Under the pieces are notes generated by a model. The model made no database searches. It had not been told where the DNA came from and saw only the letters and a program-made list of their open reading frames with translations. Below are positions 34,030-43,249 of a stretch of DNA of 64,000 nucleotides, one piece after another. The translations under genes and the position numbers were made by a program. The DNA is taken from the NCBI GenBank assembly GCA_002709505.1, contig PARB01000075.1:1-64000 (forward strand), in the 5' to 3' direction. Numbering within the stretch: the stretch's first letter is position 1; each line of letters begins with the position of its first letter. Source of the stretch: Paracoccaceae bacterium. Its GTDB lineage: Bacteria; Pseudomonadota; Alphaproteobacteria; Rhizobiales; Stappiaceae.

Positions 34030-34053
34030 CAATAATTTGTCGATAACTTGTCA
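34030..34053. promoter_or_regulatory. Shared 24-bp promoter/operator-like element, copy 2
   Basis: CAATAATTTGTCGATAACTTGTCA; 21/24 identical to 29520-29543; in the divergent region between the FAD oxidoreductase and the racemase gene. Confidence 0.65.
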
Positions 34054-34224
34054 GTATATTTCAGGGGTTGTGGGGCCGTTTTCCTGCAATCCGGCGCCGG
34101 TTCGCATTCCCCGGCCGGACGGTGCGGTGCTTGACCGCGCGCGTCTTGCGCCGTCTTCTCAGACAATCTTGCCTAAAGCCGCAAGGGCGAGCCGTCTCTC
34201 CCGCTGCCGCCACCGGAGTTTGAC

Positions 34225-34947
34225 ATGACCGCAAGCGTTCAAGAGCCCCCGCGCGCCGCCGTCGGCGTCCTGATGCTCGACACCCGCTTTCCCCGTATTC
34301 CCGGCGACATAGGAAATCCGCTAAGCTTCGACTTTCCCGTGCGCTACGCCGTCGTGCCGCAAGCCTCGCCGGTGCGGGTGGTGGAGGACCGGGCGGAGGG
34401 GCTGTTTGAGGCCTTCGTGACCGCCGGGCGGATGCTGGTGGATGAGGGGGTGAGCGGCATCACCACGTCCTGCGGACTGCTGTCGCTGTTTCAGGACGAG
34501 CTGAAGGCGGCGCTCGGCGTGCCGGTTGCCGCGTCTTCGCTGATGCAGGTGCCCTTCGTCGACCGGCTGCTGCCGCCGGGCCGGCGGTGCGGCATTCTCA
34601 CCATTTCCGCGCCGGCGCTGACGCACGCGCATCTCGATGCCGCGGGGTGCGCGCGCGACACGCCGGTTGGCGGGACGGAAGGCGGGCGGGTCTTCACCCG
34701 CGCCATTCTCGACAATGCGGCCCATTTCGACGTTGCGGCGGCGCGCGCCGACAACATACAGGCCGCCCGGGACCTGGTCGGCCGGCACCCGGAGGTCGGC
34801 GCAATCGTGCTGGAATGCACCAACATGGCCCCCTATGCGGCCGATGTCGCGGCGGCCACGGGGCTGCCGGTCTATTCCATTGTCAGTTTCGTCAATTGGT
34901 TCCAGGCCGGACTGGCGCCCGGACGGTTTCCCGCCCCGGCGACCTGA
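34225..34947 (+). CDS. Aspartate/glutamate (hydantoin)-racemase family protein
   Basis: AVGVLMLDTRFPRIPGDIGNPLSFDFPVRYAVVP...ITTSCGLLSLFQDEL...VGAIVLECTNMAPYAADVAAATGLPVYSIVSFVNW. Confidence 0.88.
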   Translation: MTASVQEPPRAAVGVLMLDTRFPRIPGDIGNPLSFDFPVRYAVVPQASPVRVVEDRAEGLFEAFVTAGRMLVDEGVSGITTSCGLLSLFQDELKAALGVPVAASSLMQVPFVDRLLPPGRRCGILTISAPALTHAHLDAAGCARDTPVGGTEGGRVFTRAILDNAAHFDVAAARADNIQAARDLVGRHPEVGAIVLECTNMAPYAADVAAATGLPVYSIVSFVNWFQAGLAPGRFPAPAT

Positions 34948-35013
34948 TCGCCGGTTGCCCTTGCAGCGCCTCCTGCCGTAGCCTGACGGCCCGTTGCTAT
35001 CGAGGCAGAAAGC

Positions 35014-35559
35014 TTGATGTCAGATCCGCTCCCACCCGCCGAGGGCCCGCGTGGCACCGTTGGACCGGTGGTGTCCGCCGCCCATCTTGCGTCCGGTGCG
35101 ATGCCTGCGCTTTCCGAGGTCGAATTCGCGATGACCATGATGGTCAACGCCTATCACCGCTGGATGGTGCGCTGCATGGCGGCCGCCGGCGCGCCCGGCA
35201 TGAGCCCGCTCGACACGCTGGTGCTGCATTCGGTCAATCACCGCGGACGACCGAAATCGCTGGCCGACATCTGCCTCGTGCTCAACATCGAGGACACGCA
35301 CACGGTCACCTACGCGCTGAAGAAGCTGCAGAAGGCGGGGCTGGTCGAAACGGGCCGCAGGGGCAAGGAAAAGACCGTGGCGATCACCGCTTCGGGAGAG
35401 GCGACCTGCATGGAGTACCGCCGCCTGCGCGAGGCGCTGCTGGTCGGGCCGGTCAAGGATCTCGGCATGGACGAAACGGAACTGTCGCGGCTTGCGGCAA
35501 TGTTGCGCTCGGTGTCGGGCCACTACGATCAGGCCGCACGCGCGGCCGCTGCGATGTAG
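35014..35559 (+). CDS. MarR-like winged-helix DNA-binding regulator
   Basis: MSPLDTLVLHSVNHRGRPKSLADICLVLNIEDTHTVTYALKKLQKAGLVETGRRGKEKTVAITASGE; ATG alternative start at 35017. Confidence 0.87.
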   Translation: MMSDPLPPAEGPRGTVGPVVSAAHLASGAMPALSEVEFAMTMMVNAYHRWMVRCMAAAGAPGMSPLDTLVLHSVNHRGRPKSLADICLVLNIEDTHTVTYALKKLQKAGLVETGRRGKEKTVAITASGEATCMEYRRLREALLVGPVKDLGMDETELSRLAAMLRSVSGHYDQAARAAAAM

Positions 35560-35609
35560 GCAGCCGGACACGCCGACGACGGGGCCGGCCGCGTCGGGAT
35601 CGATACGGA

Positions 35610-37772
35610 TCAGGCGACCTGCGTTCTGGCGAGTTCCGTCTCCTGGGCGGCGACTTCGGTCTTGTCGTCTTCTGCGTTTGCGTCTGCGTCCGCCTCTGTC
35701 TCGGCGTCAGGTTCTGCGTCGAGATCGAGCACCGGGATCCGCGCCTGGGCGGTGGCCGGATCGTTTTCCGTCAGATCCATCGGCCGGCCGAACAGGAAGC
35801 CCTGCACCTTGTCGCAGCCGGCGGCGCGTAGCAGCGTCACCTGGGTTTCGTTCTCCACGCCCTCGGCGGTGATGGTGACCCCCAGCGAGCGGCCGAGCCC
35901 GACGATGGAGGCCACGACGGCATCGGTCGTGCGGTTCTTGCCAAGCGTCGCGACGAAGGAGCGGTCGATCTTGATCGTGTCGAAGGGAAAGCGCGACAGA
36001 TAGCTCAGGCTGGAATAGCCGGTGCCGAAATCGTCCATGGCAACCGAAACGCCCATTTCGCGCACATGGGTCAGTGTCTTCACGACCGCATCGGTGTCGG
36101 AAATCAGCAGGCTTTCGGTGATCTCGATTTCCAGGCGACCGGGAGCGAGGCCGCTGGTCTTGAGCGCATGCGCGACCCGCTCTTCCGTCTTGCCGGGCCG
36201 GAACTGGGCCGGCGAGACATTGACCGCGATTGTCAGGCTGCTGTCCGTCCAGGCCGCCGCCTCCAGACAGGCCCGGTTCAGCACCCAGGACCCGATTTCC
36301 TCGATCAGGCCGGCTTCCTCGGCGATCGGGATGAAGATGGTGGGCGAGATGGTCCCCTTGTCGGGATGCTCCCAGCGCAGCAGCGTCTCGTAGCCTGACA
36401 GCCTGAGGTCGGCGAGGGCGAACTGCGGCTGGTAGAGCAGGCGGAACTCGTCCTGCTCCAGCGCCTTGCGCAGGTCGGCCTCCAGTTCCTTGCGCTGTTG
36501 CGCCTCCGCATCCATGTCCTGCGAATACCACTTGAAGGTCGAGCGCCCGGAGTGTTTCGCACGGTAAAGGGCGAGGTCGGCGCAATGGAGCAGACGCGAG
36601 GCCCGCCAGGTCGCCTCGCGCGCCTGCGCCACGCCGATCGACAGGGAGATCTGCAGGTCCTTGCCGCTGATCCGCGTCGGGGTGCGGGTCGCCTCGATCA
36701 TCGTCGCGGCGAGACGCGTCAGCGCCTTGCGGTCGGTGTCGATCGCGATCAGGACCGCGAACTCGTCGCCCGACAGTCGCGCCACGGTGTGATTGCCGAA
36801 GACGGACCGCAGCCGGTCCGCGATCACCTGGAGAAACAGGTCGCCCACGGCATGGCCATGCGTGTCGTTGATCTGCTTGAACTTGTCGACGTCGATCAGC
36901 ATCACGGCGATATTGGTCGCCTTGGCGTGGGCCAGGCGCAGTGCCTCGTTGAGCTTGGTCGCAAAGACGGTGCGGTTGGGCAGGCCGGTCAGCGCATCGT
37001 GATGGGCCAGGAACTGGATCGTCTGGCTGTCCTTCAGCCGGTCGCGGAAGCGCACCCAGACGAAGAAGCCGGCAAGCAGCATCGCGGTGGCGCAAAGCGC
37101 GATCATGATCGCCAGGCCGAACCGCAGGAAGTCCGTGAGGAACAGCCCGGTCGTCTTCTGGTCGTTGAACACCACCAGGACGCCGGCGACACGGGACCCG
37201 TTGAGGATCGGCAGCGCGATCGTGCTTGGTCCCCGCGCCCCGCCGGTGAAGGTTTCAGGCACCTTGATTGCCGGTTTGCGGGTGCGGCGTGCTTCCTCCA
37301 GCAGTTCGCGCGTTCCGGGCATGGTCAGCAGGGCGTCGGCGTCGCTCGGCGCGGTCTTTGTCTCGCTCTTAAGGGGTGCATCCTGATCGCCGTCTTTGGA
37401 AAACCAGACAACGGCCAGTGTGTGGACGTCGTCATGCGTTTCGAGGTGCCGGATGAAACCATCGACCAGGAATTTCAGCTTGGCCGATGAAACAAGGGGA
37501 CTATCCTCGACCGCCCCGGGCATTTTCCAGGTGTCGATGGAGGAGCGCAGGCCGGAGCCTGTTGCGGAGGATGCGGTCAGACTGCTGCCGGCGGTGCTGA
37601 CATACTCCTTCAGTTCGCGCTCGAACCGATTGGCGTCATCCATCGCATCGCGGCTGTAGAGTGAATGGGAGAACCAGAGATTCGCGCTGTGGATCGCGCC
37701 TGCAAAGGCGACCACAATCAAAAATCCGCCGGCGGCGCCCGCCAGTTTCTTGAATTTACGCAAACCGTTCAC
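35610..37772 (-). CDS. Membrane-anchored GGDEF-EAL protein (diguanylate cyclase/phosphodiesterase)
   Basis: LTGLPNRTVF...LSGDEFAVL (GGDEF variant SGDEF), EAL domain GYETLLRWEHPDKGTISPTIFIPIAEEAGLIEEIGSWVL...AMDDFGTGYSSLSYLSRFPFDTIKIDRSFV...TAEGVE; N-terminal TM plus sensor domain. Confidence 0.93.
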   Translation of the reverse strand: MNGLRKFKKLAGAAGGFLIVVAFAGAIHSANLWFSHSLYSRDAMDDANRFERELKEYVSTAGSSLTASSATGSGLRSSIDTWKMPGAVEDSPLVSSAKLKFLVDGFIRHLETHDDVHTLAVVWFSKDGDQDAPLKSETKTAPSDADALLTMPGTRELLEEARRTRKPAIKVPETFTGGARGPSTIALPILNGSRVAGVLVVFNDQKTTGLFLTDFLRFGLAIMIALCATAMLLAGFFVWVRFRDRLKDSQTIQFLAHHDALTGLPNRTVFATKLNEALRLAHAKATNIAVMLIDVDKFKQINDTHGHAVGDLFLQVIADRLRSVFGNHTVARLSGDEFAVLIAIDTDRKALTRLAATMIEATRTPTRISGKDLQISLSIGVAQAREATWRASRLLHCADLALYRAKHSGRSTFKWYSQDMDAEAQQRKELEADLRKALEQDEFRLLYQPQFALADLRLSGYETLLRWEHPDKGTISPTIFIPIAEEAGLIEEIGSWVLNRACLEAAAWTDSSLTIAVNVSPAQFRPGKTEERVAHALKTSGLAPGRLEIEITESLLISDTDAVVKTLTHVREMGVSVAMDDFGTGYSSLSYLSRFPFDTIKIDRSFVATLGKNRTTDAVVASIVGLGRSLGVTITAEGVENETQVTLLRAAGCDKVQGFLFGRPMDLTENDPATAQARIPVLDLDAEPDAETEADADANAEDDKTEVAAQETELARTQVA

Positions 37773-37925
37773 CGTGTCTTCCCCGCTTGGAAGCCCGTCT
37801 GGGACCTAAGGCATTATGACAAGGGGAAGTTTCCAGACACTGAATCGGGCCGGCTGCGGGCTTTGACGCGGCGCATGTGAGTTTCGGCCTGCCGAATGGG
37901 CGGGCAACGCAAAAAGGAGACTGCG

Positions 37926-39341
37926 ATGACCAATGGATCGATGCGCAGGGAGACGGACTCCATGGGAGCCGTGGAGGTTCCCGCAGAGCGCTACTGGGGC
38001 GCGCAGACGGAACGGGCCCGCCACAATTTCGCGATCGGGCGCGAGGGGTTTCCCATCGAGATCGTTCATGCGCTGGCCCGTATCAAGGCCGCCGCCGCGC
38101 GGGCGAACGAAAGGCTTGGAACGCTGGACGACGAGCGGGCGCGGCTGATCGTCGATGCGGCCGAGGAGATCGTCGCCGCGCGCCACGACGGCGAGTTTCC
38201 CTTGAGCGTGTGGATGACCGGCTCCGGCACCCAGGCCAACATGAACGTCAACGAGGTGATCGCCAACCGGGCGATCGAGATGACCGGCGGCACGCTCGGA
38301 TCCAAGGATCCCGTCCATCCGAACGATCACGTCAATCGCTCGCAATCCTCCAACGATGTTGTTCCGACCGCGCTCAACATTGCGGCGGCGGTCATGATCG
38401 AGACGCGGGTGATCCCGGCGGTGGGTCTCCTGCGCGATGCGCTGCGCGCCAAGGCGGAGGCCTGGTCGGGTCTGGTCAAGATCGGCCGCACCCATATGCA
38501 GGATGCGGTGCCGATGACACTCGGGCAGGAATTCGCCGGCTATGCCGGCATGCTCGACGACAATCTCGGGCGGCTCGCCTTCGCCCGCGACGGGCTGATG
38601 CCGCTTGCCATCGGCGGAACGGCGGTCGGCACCGGCCTGAACGCGCCGGACGGCTTCGACAAACTCGTGGCGGACGACCTTGCCCGCCAGACCGGCCTGC
38701 CGTTTCGGCCCGCGACCAACAAATTCGCGGTCATGGGCGCCCATGACGCCATGGTGATGGCGTCGGGCGTGCTGCGTACGCTGGCCGTCTCGCTGCACAA
38801 GATCGCCAATGACATCCGCCTCCTGTCCTGCGGTCCGCGCGCCGGTTTCGCCGAACTGCTGCTGCCGGAAAACGAGCCCGGCTCCTCGATCATGCCGGGC
38901 AAGGTCAATCCGACCCAGTGCGAGGCGCTGGCGATGCTGACGCTGGAGGTCTGCGGGCTGGATGCGGCAACGGGCATGGCCGGGGCCGGCGGCCTGCTGG
39001 AGATGAACGTCTACAAGCCGCTGATCGGCTACAATGTCGTGACCGGTTGCCGGCTGCTCGCCGACGGCATGGAGCATTTCACCCGCCACGCCATCGAGGG
39101 AACGCAGGCCAACGAGGCACGGCTGGCGGACACCGTGTCGCGCTCCTTGATGCTGGTCACGGCGCTGACGCCGGAGATCGGCTACGACAAGGCGGCGGAG
39201 ATCGCCCATCACGCGCATCACGAGGGCACGACGCTGCGCGAGGCGGCGCTGGCGCTCGGTCATGTCGACGCGGCGACCTTCGACCGGATCGTCGACGCGG
39301 GTGCGATGACGGGGGCGATGCCCGCGCCGGGCCCGTCCTGA
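37926..39341 (+). CDS. fumC: Class II fumarate hydratase
   Basis: [32 protein letters not shown]...[20 protein letters not shown]...[19 protein letters not shown]...[16 protein letters not shown]. Confidence 0.95.
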   Translation: MTNGSMRRETDSMGAVEVPAERYWGAQTERARHNFAIGREGFPIEIVHALARIKAAAARANERLGTLDDERARLIVDAAEEIVAARHDGEFPLSVWMTGSGTQANMNVNEVIANRAIEMTGGTLGSKDPVHPNDHVNRSQSSNDVVPTALNIAAAVMIETRVIPAVGLLRDALRAKAEAWSGLVKIGRTHMQDAVPMTLGQEFAGYAGMLDDNLGRLAFARDGLMPLAIGGTAVGTGLNAPDGFDKLVADDLARQTGLPFRPATNKFAVMGAHDAMVMASGVLRTLAVSLHKIANDIRLLSCGPRAGFAELLLPENEPGSSIMPGKVNPTQCEALAMLTLEVCGLDAATGMAGAGGLLEMNVYKPLIGYNVVTGCRLLADGMEHFTRHAIEGTQANEARLADTVSRSLMLVTALTPEIGYDKAAEIAHHAHHEGTTLREAALALGHVDAATFDRIVDAGAMTGAMPAPGPS

Positions 39342-39546
39342 ACTACCGGGCCGGCGGGTCTCAACCGTCGGGCGAAGCTGTGCTATCAGGCGGGATGAAG
39401 GTCTTTCGTGAGTCGGGGCAATCATCATGACGGGATGTGACATCGTGGCCGGCCACATGCCGGTGGATGCGGCGCGCACCGTGGCCGGGCGAGCCGCCTG
39501 CCAGTGTGCCCGCGCCGCCGGTTCGAGCGAATAGGGGCGGGCCGCC

Positions 39547-40245
39547 GTGAGCATCTGGTCCCGCATCAGCGCGATCGCCGCCCAGATCGGCGCCGGCGGC
39601 ATCCATGTGGTCGACCGCATCGTGCAGTTCATCGTCACGGCGGGGGACGGGCGCGAGGACCGCTCGGTCGCCTTCACCGTGGCAATGATCGCGCTGTCCG
39701 CCAAGATGGCCAAGGCGGATGGTGTCGTCACCGGCGAGGAGGAAATCGCCTTTCTCGACGTCTTCGACATCCCCGACGGCGAGGAGCGCAACGTGGCGCG
39801 GCTGTTCAATCTCGCCAAGCAGGATGTCGCCGGGTTCGAGACCTATGCGGAGCGGCTGGCGGCGCTGTTTCCCGAAGACTCCGACATCCGCATCGACATT
39901 CTCGACGTGCTGTTTCACATCGCCAAGGCGGACGGCGTGGTGCATGAGCACGAGGTCGCCTATCTCAGGCGGGTCGCGGAGATTTTCGGGCTGGACGCAC
40001 GGGCCTTCGACCAGATCCTTGCCCGGCACACGCGCGACGGCGCCGACCCTTACGTCATGCTCGGCATCGCACCGGACGCCTCGGATGCGGAGATCAAGCG
40101 CCATTACCGCAAGCTCGTCACCGAGACCCATCCCGACCGGCTGGTGGCGCGCGGCGTGCCGGAGGAATTCGTGCGCATCGCCAGCGACCGCCTGGCAGCG
40201 CTGAACGGCGCCTATGCCAAGATCGCCGCCGAACGCGGACTGTGA
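39547..40245 (+). CDS. TerB-like/DnaJ-domain protein (DjlA-like)
   Basis: TerB-type N-terminus (MIALSAKMAKADGVVTGEEEIAFLDVF...LDVLFHIAKADGVVHEHEVAYLRRVAEIFGLD) and C-terminal J domain (DPYVMLGIAPDASDAEIKRHYRKLVTETHPDRLVARGVPEEF). Confidence 0.9.
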   Translation: MSIWSRISAIAAQIGAGGIHVVDRIVQFIVTAGDGREDRSVAFTVAMIALSAKMAKADGVVTGEEEIAFLDVFDIPDGEERNVARLFNLAKQDVAGFETYAERLAALFPEDSDIRIDILDVLFHIAKADGVVHEHEVAYLRRVAEIFGLDARAFDQILARHTRDGADPYVMLGIAPDASDAEIKRHYRKLVTETHPDRLVARGVPEEFVRIASDRLAALNGAYAKIAAERGL

Positions 40246-40321
40246 GACTGCACGATACGCTGGACAGCGCGCGGCAGCGGCGCTATCGCCGCCCCATCGC
40301 TTCACCCCGAACGGAACCCGC

Positions 40322-41083
40322 ATGAGCCAGAAGACGGACACCAGCCTGCCGGCGCGGCTGCGCCCCTCGCCGAACCACAACGAACGCCCCGAGGGCTGCC
40401 GGATCGACACGCTGATCCTGCATTACACCGGCATGACCAGTGCCGAGGCGGCGATCCGGCGGCTGTGCGACCCGCGCGCCGAGGTGTCGGCGCATTATCT
40501 GGTCGAGGAGGACGGCGCGCTGCACCAGCTGGTGCCGGAAGCGCGCCGCGCCTGGCATGCGGGCGTTTCCTTCTGGCAGGGCGCGCGCGACATCAACGAT
40601 CGTTCCATCGGCATCGAGATCGTCAATCCCGGTCATGAATTCGGCTATCGGGCGTTTCCGGGCGCGCAGATCGAGGTGGTCGCCCGGCTGTGCCTCGACA
40701 TCTGCCAGCGCCACGGGATCCCGGCCGAGCGGGTGCTGGCGCATTCCGATGTCGCACCGGCGCGCAAGGAGGATCCGGGCGAGCTGTTTCCCTGGGATGC
40801 GCTCGCACGGGCCGGCGTCGGCCAGTGGCTGGAGCCCGAGCCGATTTCCGGCGGCCGCTTCTTCCAGGAGGGCGACAGCGGCCAGCCGGTGGAGGCGTTG
40901 CAGTCGATGCTGGCGCTCTTCGGCTATGAGGTCGAAATCGACGGCGTCTATGACACGCAAACGCGGCTGGCGGTGACCGCGTTCCAGCGTCATTTCCGCC
41001 CCGACCGGGTGGATGGCGTCGCGGACATGTCGACGATCACGACCCTTCACCGATTGTTACAGAACCGACCCGCGCCAGGGTGA
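40322..41083 (+). CDS. N-acetylmuramoyl-L-alanine amidase (AmpD-like) with peptidoglycan-binding domain
   Basis: DTLILHYTGMTSAEAAIRRLCDPRAEVSAHYLVEEDGALHQLVPEARRAWHAGVSFWQGARDINDRSIGIEIVNPG...AHSDVAPARKEDPG plus PG_binding_1-type C-terminus. Confidence 0.93.
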   Translation: MSQKTDTSLPARLRPSPNHNERPEGCRIDTLILHYTGMTSAEAAIRRLCDPRAEVSAHYLVEEDGALHQLVPEARRAWHAGVSFWQGARDINDRSIGIEIVNPGHEFGYRAFPGAQIEVVARLCLDICQRHGIPAERVLAHSDVAPARKEDPGELFPWDALARAGVGQWLEPEPISGGRFFQEGDSGQPVEALQSMLALFGYEVEIDGVYDTQTRLAVTAFQRHFRPDRVDGVADMSTITTLHRLLQNRPAPG

Positions 41084-41296
41084 CCGGCAGCCGGGTCAAA
41101 GAGGGGACAAGTCGCCGCCGCGTTGTCGTGCAATTCGCGCCAAACTCTGGCCATAGTGTCCAGAATCAGCAAAATTTTGCGCAATTTCGTCAATTTCTAC
41201 GTAACATTTCGTGATTTTTCGCGCCGGATTTTGGTCTTACCCCAGCGTCATACCCCCGCCCTCACAACAACGACGAACAGTCTTGAAGGTCGGTAC

Positions 41297-41794
41297 ATGA
41301 CGATTGCGAAACGCACGAAACTCATCGCCGCGCTGGCATTGGCGCTGGCAGCTGGCGCCTGCCAATCCACAGCGGTTTCCACCACGACGGTCAATCCGGC
41401 GCTCCTGGAAGCCGGCGCGAAGGCGCAGAAATACGATGCGATGATCCGTGCCGAGGCACGAAAACACGGAATTCCGGCAGACCTCGCCCATGCGATTGTC
41501 CGGGTCGAAAGCAACTACAATCCCAAGGCGCGCGGCCGGGCCGGCGAAATCGGGCTGATGCAGATCAAGCCGCAGACGGCCCGCGGCGAAGGCTTTCGCG
41601 GCGGTGCGAGCGCCCTCTTCGATCCCAAGACCAACATCAAATACGGCATGAGCTATCTGGCAGGCGCCCACAAGCGGGCCGGCGGCGATCTGTGCGGCAC
41701 GATCCTGCGCTACAACGCCGGCCACTACGCCAAGCGCATGAACCCGGTCAGCCGCCGCTATTGCTCCAAGGTGAAGCGCCTGCTCGACAGCTGA
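41297..41794 (+). CDS. Lytic transglycosylase (SLT domain) lipoprotein-like
   Basis: Lipobox-like LAAGACQ; IPADLAHAIVRVESNYNPKARGRAGEIGLMQIKPQTARGEGF...NIKYGMSYLAGAHKRAGGDLCGTILRYNAGHYAKRM. Confidence 0.9.
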   Translation: MTIAKRTKLIAALALALAAGACQSTAVSTTTVNPALLEAGAKAQKYDAMIRAEARKHGIPADLAHAIVRVESNYNPKARGRAGEIGLMQIKPQTARGEGFRGGASALFDPKTNIKYGMSYLAGAHKRAGGDLCGTILRYNAGHYAKRMNPVSRRYCSKVKRLLDS

Positions 41795-41799
41795 ATGGT

Positions 41800-42438
41800 T
41801 CAGCTGCCGGGCGGATCCGTCGGGACGAGCGGTGCCAGGGCGCGCGCCTCCTCCCGCGATGCCCCGGCAAGCCCGCGGGCGGTGCCGGCCCTGTCGCCGG
41901 CCGACTTCGCCTGGTTGAGCTTCCAGACCCCGTCGAGCGCCTCCACGTGGAGCTCAATGCCGACGATCCCGCGCAGCATGACCTCGATGTAGTCTGCCGG
42001 CGCCTCGGCCATGGTCCAGGGGGCCGGCTGATCGGCCTCGTTCTGGTCGGTCAGGGCGTCGAGCATGGCGCGGAGCGCCGCCGGATCGTCGATGGTGGTG
42101 AGCCGGCCGCGCGCCTCCACCGCGATATAGGCCCAGGTGGGAACCGCCTTGCCGGTCGTTCGCTTGGTCTCGTACCAGCCGGGCGAGACATAGGCATGCG
42201 GTCCCTGAAACAGCGCAAGCGCCGGGATTCCCGCGCTGATCGCCCGCCAGTGCGGGTTGGCGCGGGCGACGTGACCGCGCAGCCGCAGAGCGCCATCGGC
42301 CGTCTCGTCGACCACCAGCGGCACCTGGGTGCAGGCGAGACCGCCTTCGCCGGTGAACACGGCCGCAAGCCGGATCTCGCGCATCGCCTCGATCAGCACG
42401 GCGCGGTTCGAGACACGGCTCGCCTCGATCGCATACAT
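41800..42438 (-). CDS. FMN-binding PaiB-like protein
   Basis: LVVDETADGALRLRGHVARANPHWRAI...ALALFQGPHAYVSPGWYETKRTTGKAVPTWAYIAVEARGRL typical of PaiB/FMN-binding family. Confidence 0.88.
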   Translation of the reverse strand: MYAIEASRVSNRAVLIEAMREIRLAAVFTGEGGLACTQVPLVVDETADGALRLRGHVARANPHWRAISAGIPALALFQGPHAYVSPGWYETKRTTGKAVPTWAYIAVEARGRLTTIDDPAALRAMLDALTDQNEADQPAPWTMAEAPADYIEVMLRGIVGIELHVEALDGVWKLNQAKSAGDRAGTARGLAGASREEARALAPLVPTDPPGS

Positions 42439-43142
42439 CAGGTCTTGTCTCCCCTGGGCGCCGAGGCCTCGCCGCGCGCCTCCAGGAAGGCGTCGAGCGA
42501 CGCGGGCCTTGGTACGGTTGCGTCGAGCGCCGGATCGGGGTGCACCGCCACGGCCCGTTTGGCAATATCGATCACGCCCGCCCAGATTGGCAACGCGTAG
42601 TCCTCCGCGTCGTCGACCGGCGGCCCCTCCCGCCGCTTCATGGTGATGTGCTCCACATCGACGGCGATTACCCCGGTGGCGCGCTCTTCCTTGTCGTTCA
42701 TCGGGCGGACCTCGTCCCAGCGCCCCGGCAGAAGGTGATCGGTCAAAGCAATGAGCGCTTGATGCTTTTCCTCTGCGTCCGAAACCTGCCGTGCGGTGCC
42801 ATGGACCATGACGCAGCGATAGTTCATGGAATGGTGAAAGGCCGAACGCGCCAGGACCAGCCCGTCGAGCAGGGTCGCCGTGAGGCAGACCGGAACGCTT
42901 GCGCCCAGCCGCTTGACGATGCGCGTCGCCTTGGCGCCATGGAGATAGATCGTCTCGCCGATCCGCGCGTGGATCATCGGGATCACCATCGGTCGCCCGT
43001 CGTCGGTGAACCCGACATGGGAGAGAGCCACCCGGTCCAGCACGGCCCAGGCGTCGGCCTCCTGCGTCACGGCACGCTTGCGTGCCCGGATGCGGGCGTG
43101 CGGCGGAAGCCGGTCTGAGGATGCGGTCGGTGTCTCGGTCAT
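42438..43142 (-). CDS. Pyridoxamine 5'-phosphate oxidase-fold family protein
   Basis: VALSHVGFTDDGRPMVIPMIHARIGETIYLHGAKATRIVKRLGASVPVCLTATLLDGLVLARSAFHHSMNYRCVMVHGTARQV; shares the junction base with the downstream paiB-like gene. Confidence 0.9.
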   Translation of the reverse strand: MTETPTASSDRLPPHARIRARKRAVTQEADAWAVLDRVALSHVGFTDDGRPMVIPMIHARIGETIYLHGAKATRIVKRLGASVPVCLTATLLDGLVLARSAFHHSMNYRCVMVHGTARQVSDAEEKHQALIALTDHLLPGRWDEVRPMNDKEERATGVIAVDVEHITMKRREGPPVDDAEDYALPIWAGVIDIAKRAVAVHPDPALDATVPRPASLDAFLEARGEASAPRGDKT

Positions 43143-43198
43143 GATGCCTGTCCTGTTCGCGTGACGTGAGGCTTTGCCCCGGCGGGCGAAATGTGCCA

Positions 43199-43249
43199 TG
43201 AAACTGGCTCCTGAAAAGTGCCGCTTTTCAAATTTTGAAAGTACCAGTT
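43199..43249. promoter_or_regulatory. Divergent MocR/PNPOx promoter with repeated TGAAA elements
   Basis: TGAAACTGGC (43199), TGAAAAGTGCC (43212), TGAAAGTACC (43236); inverted repeat TGAAAAG-TGCCG-CTTTTCA (43212-43230); AACTGG...CCAGTT arms at 43202-43207 and 43244-43249. Confidence 0.55.
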
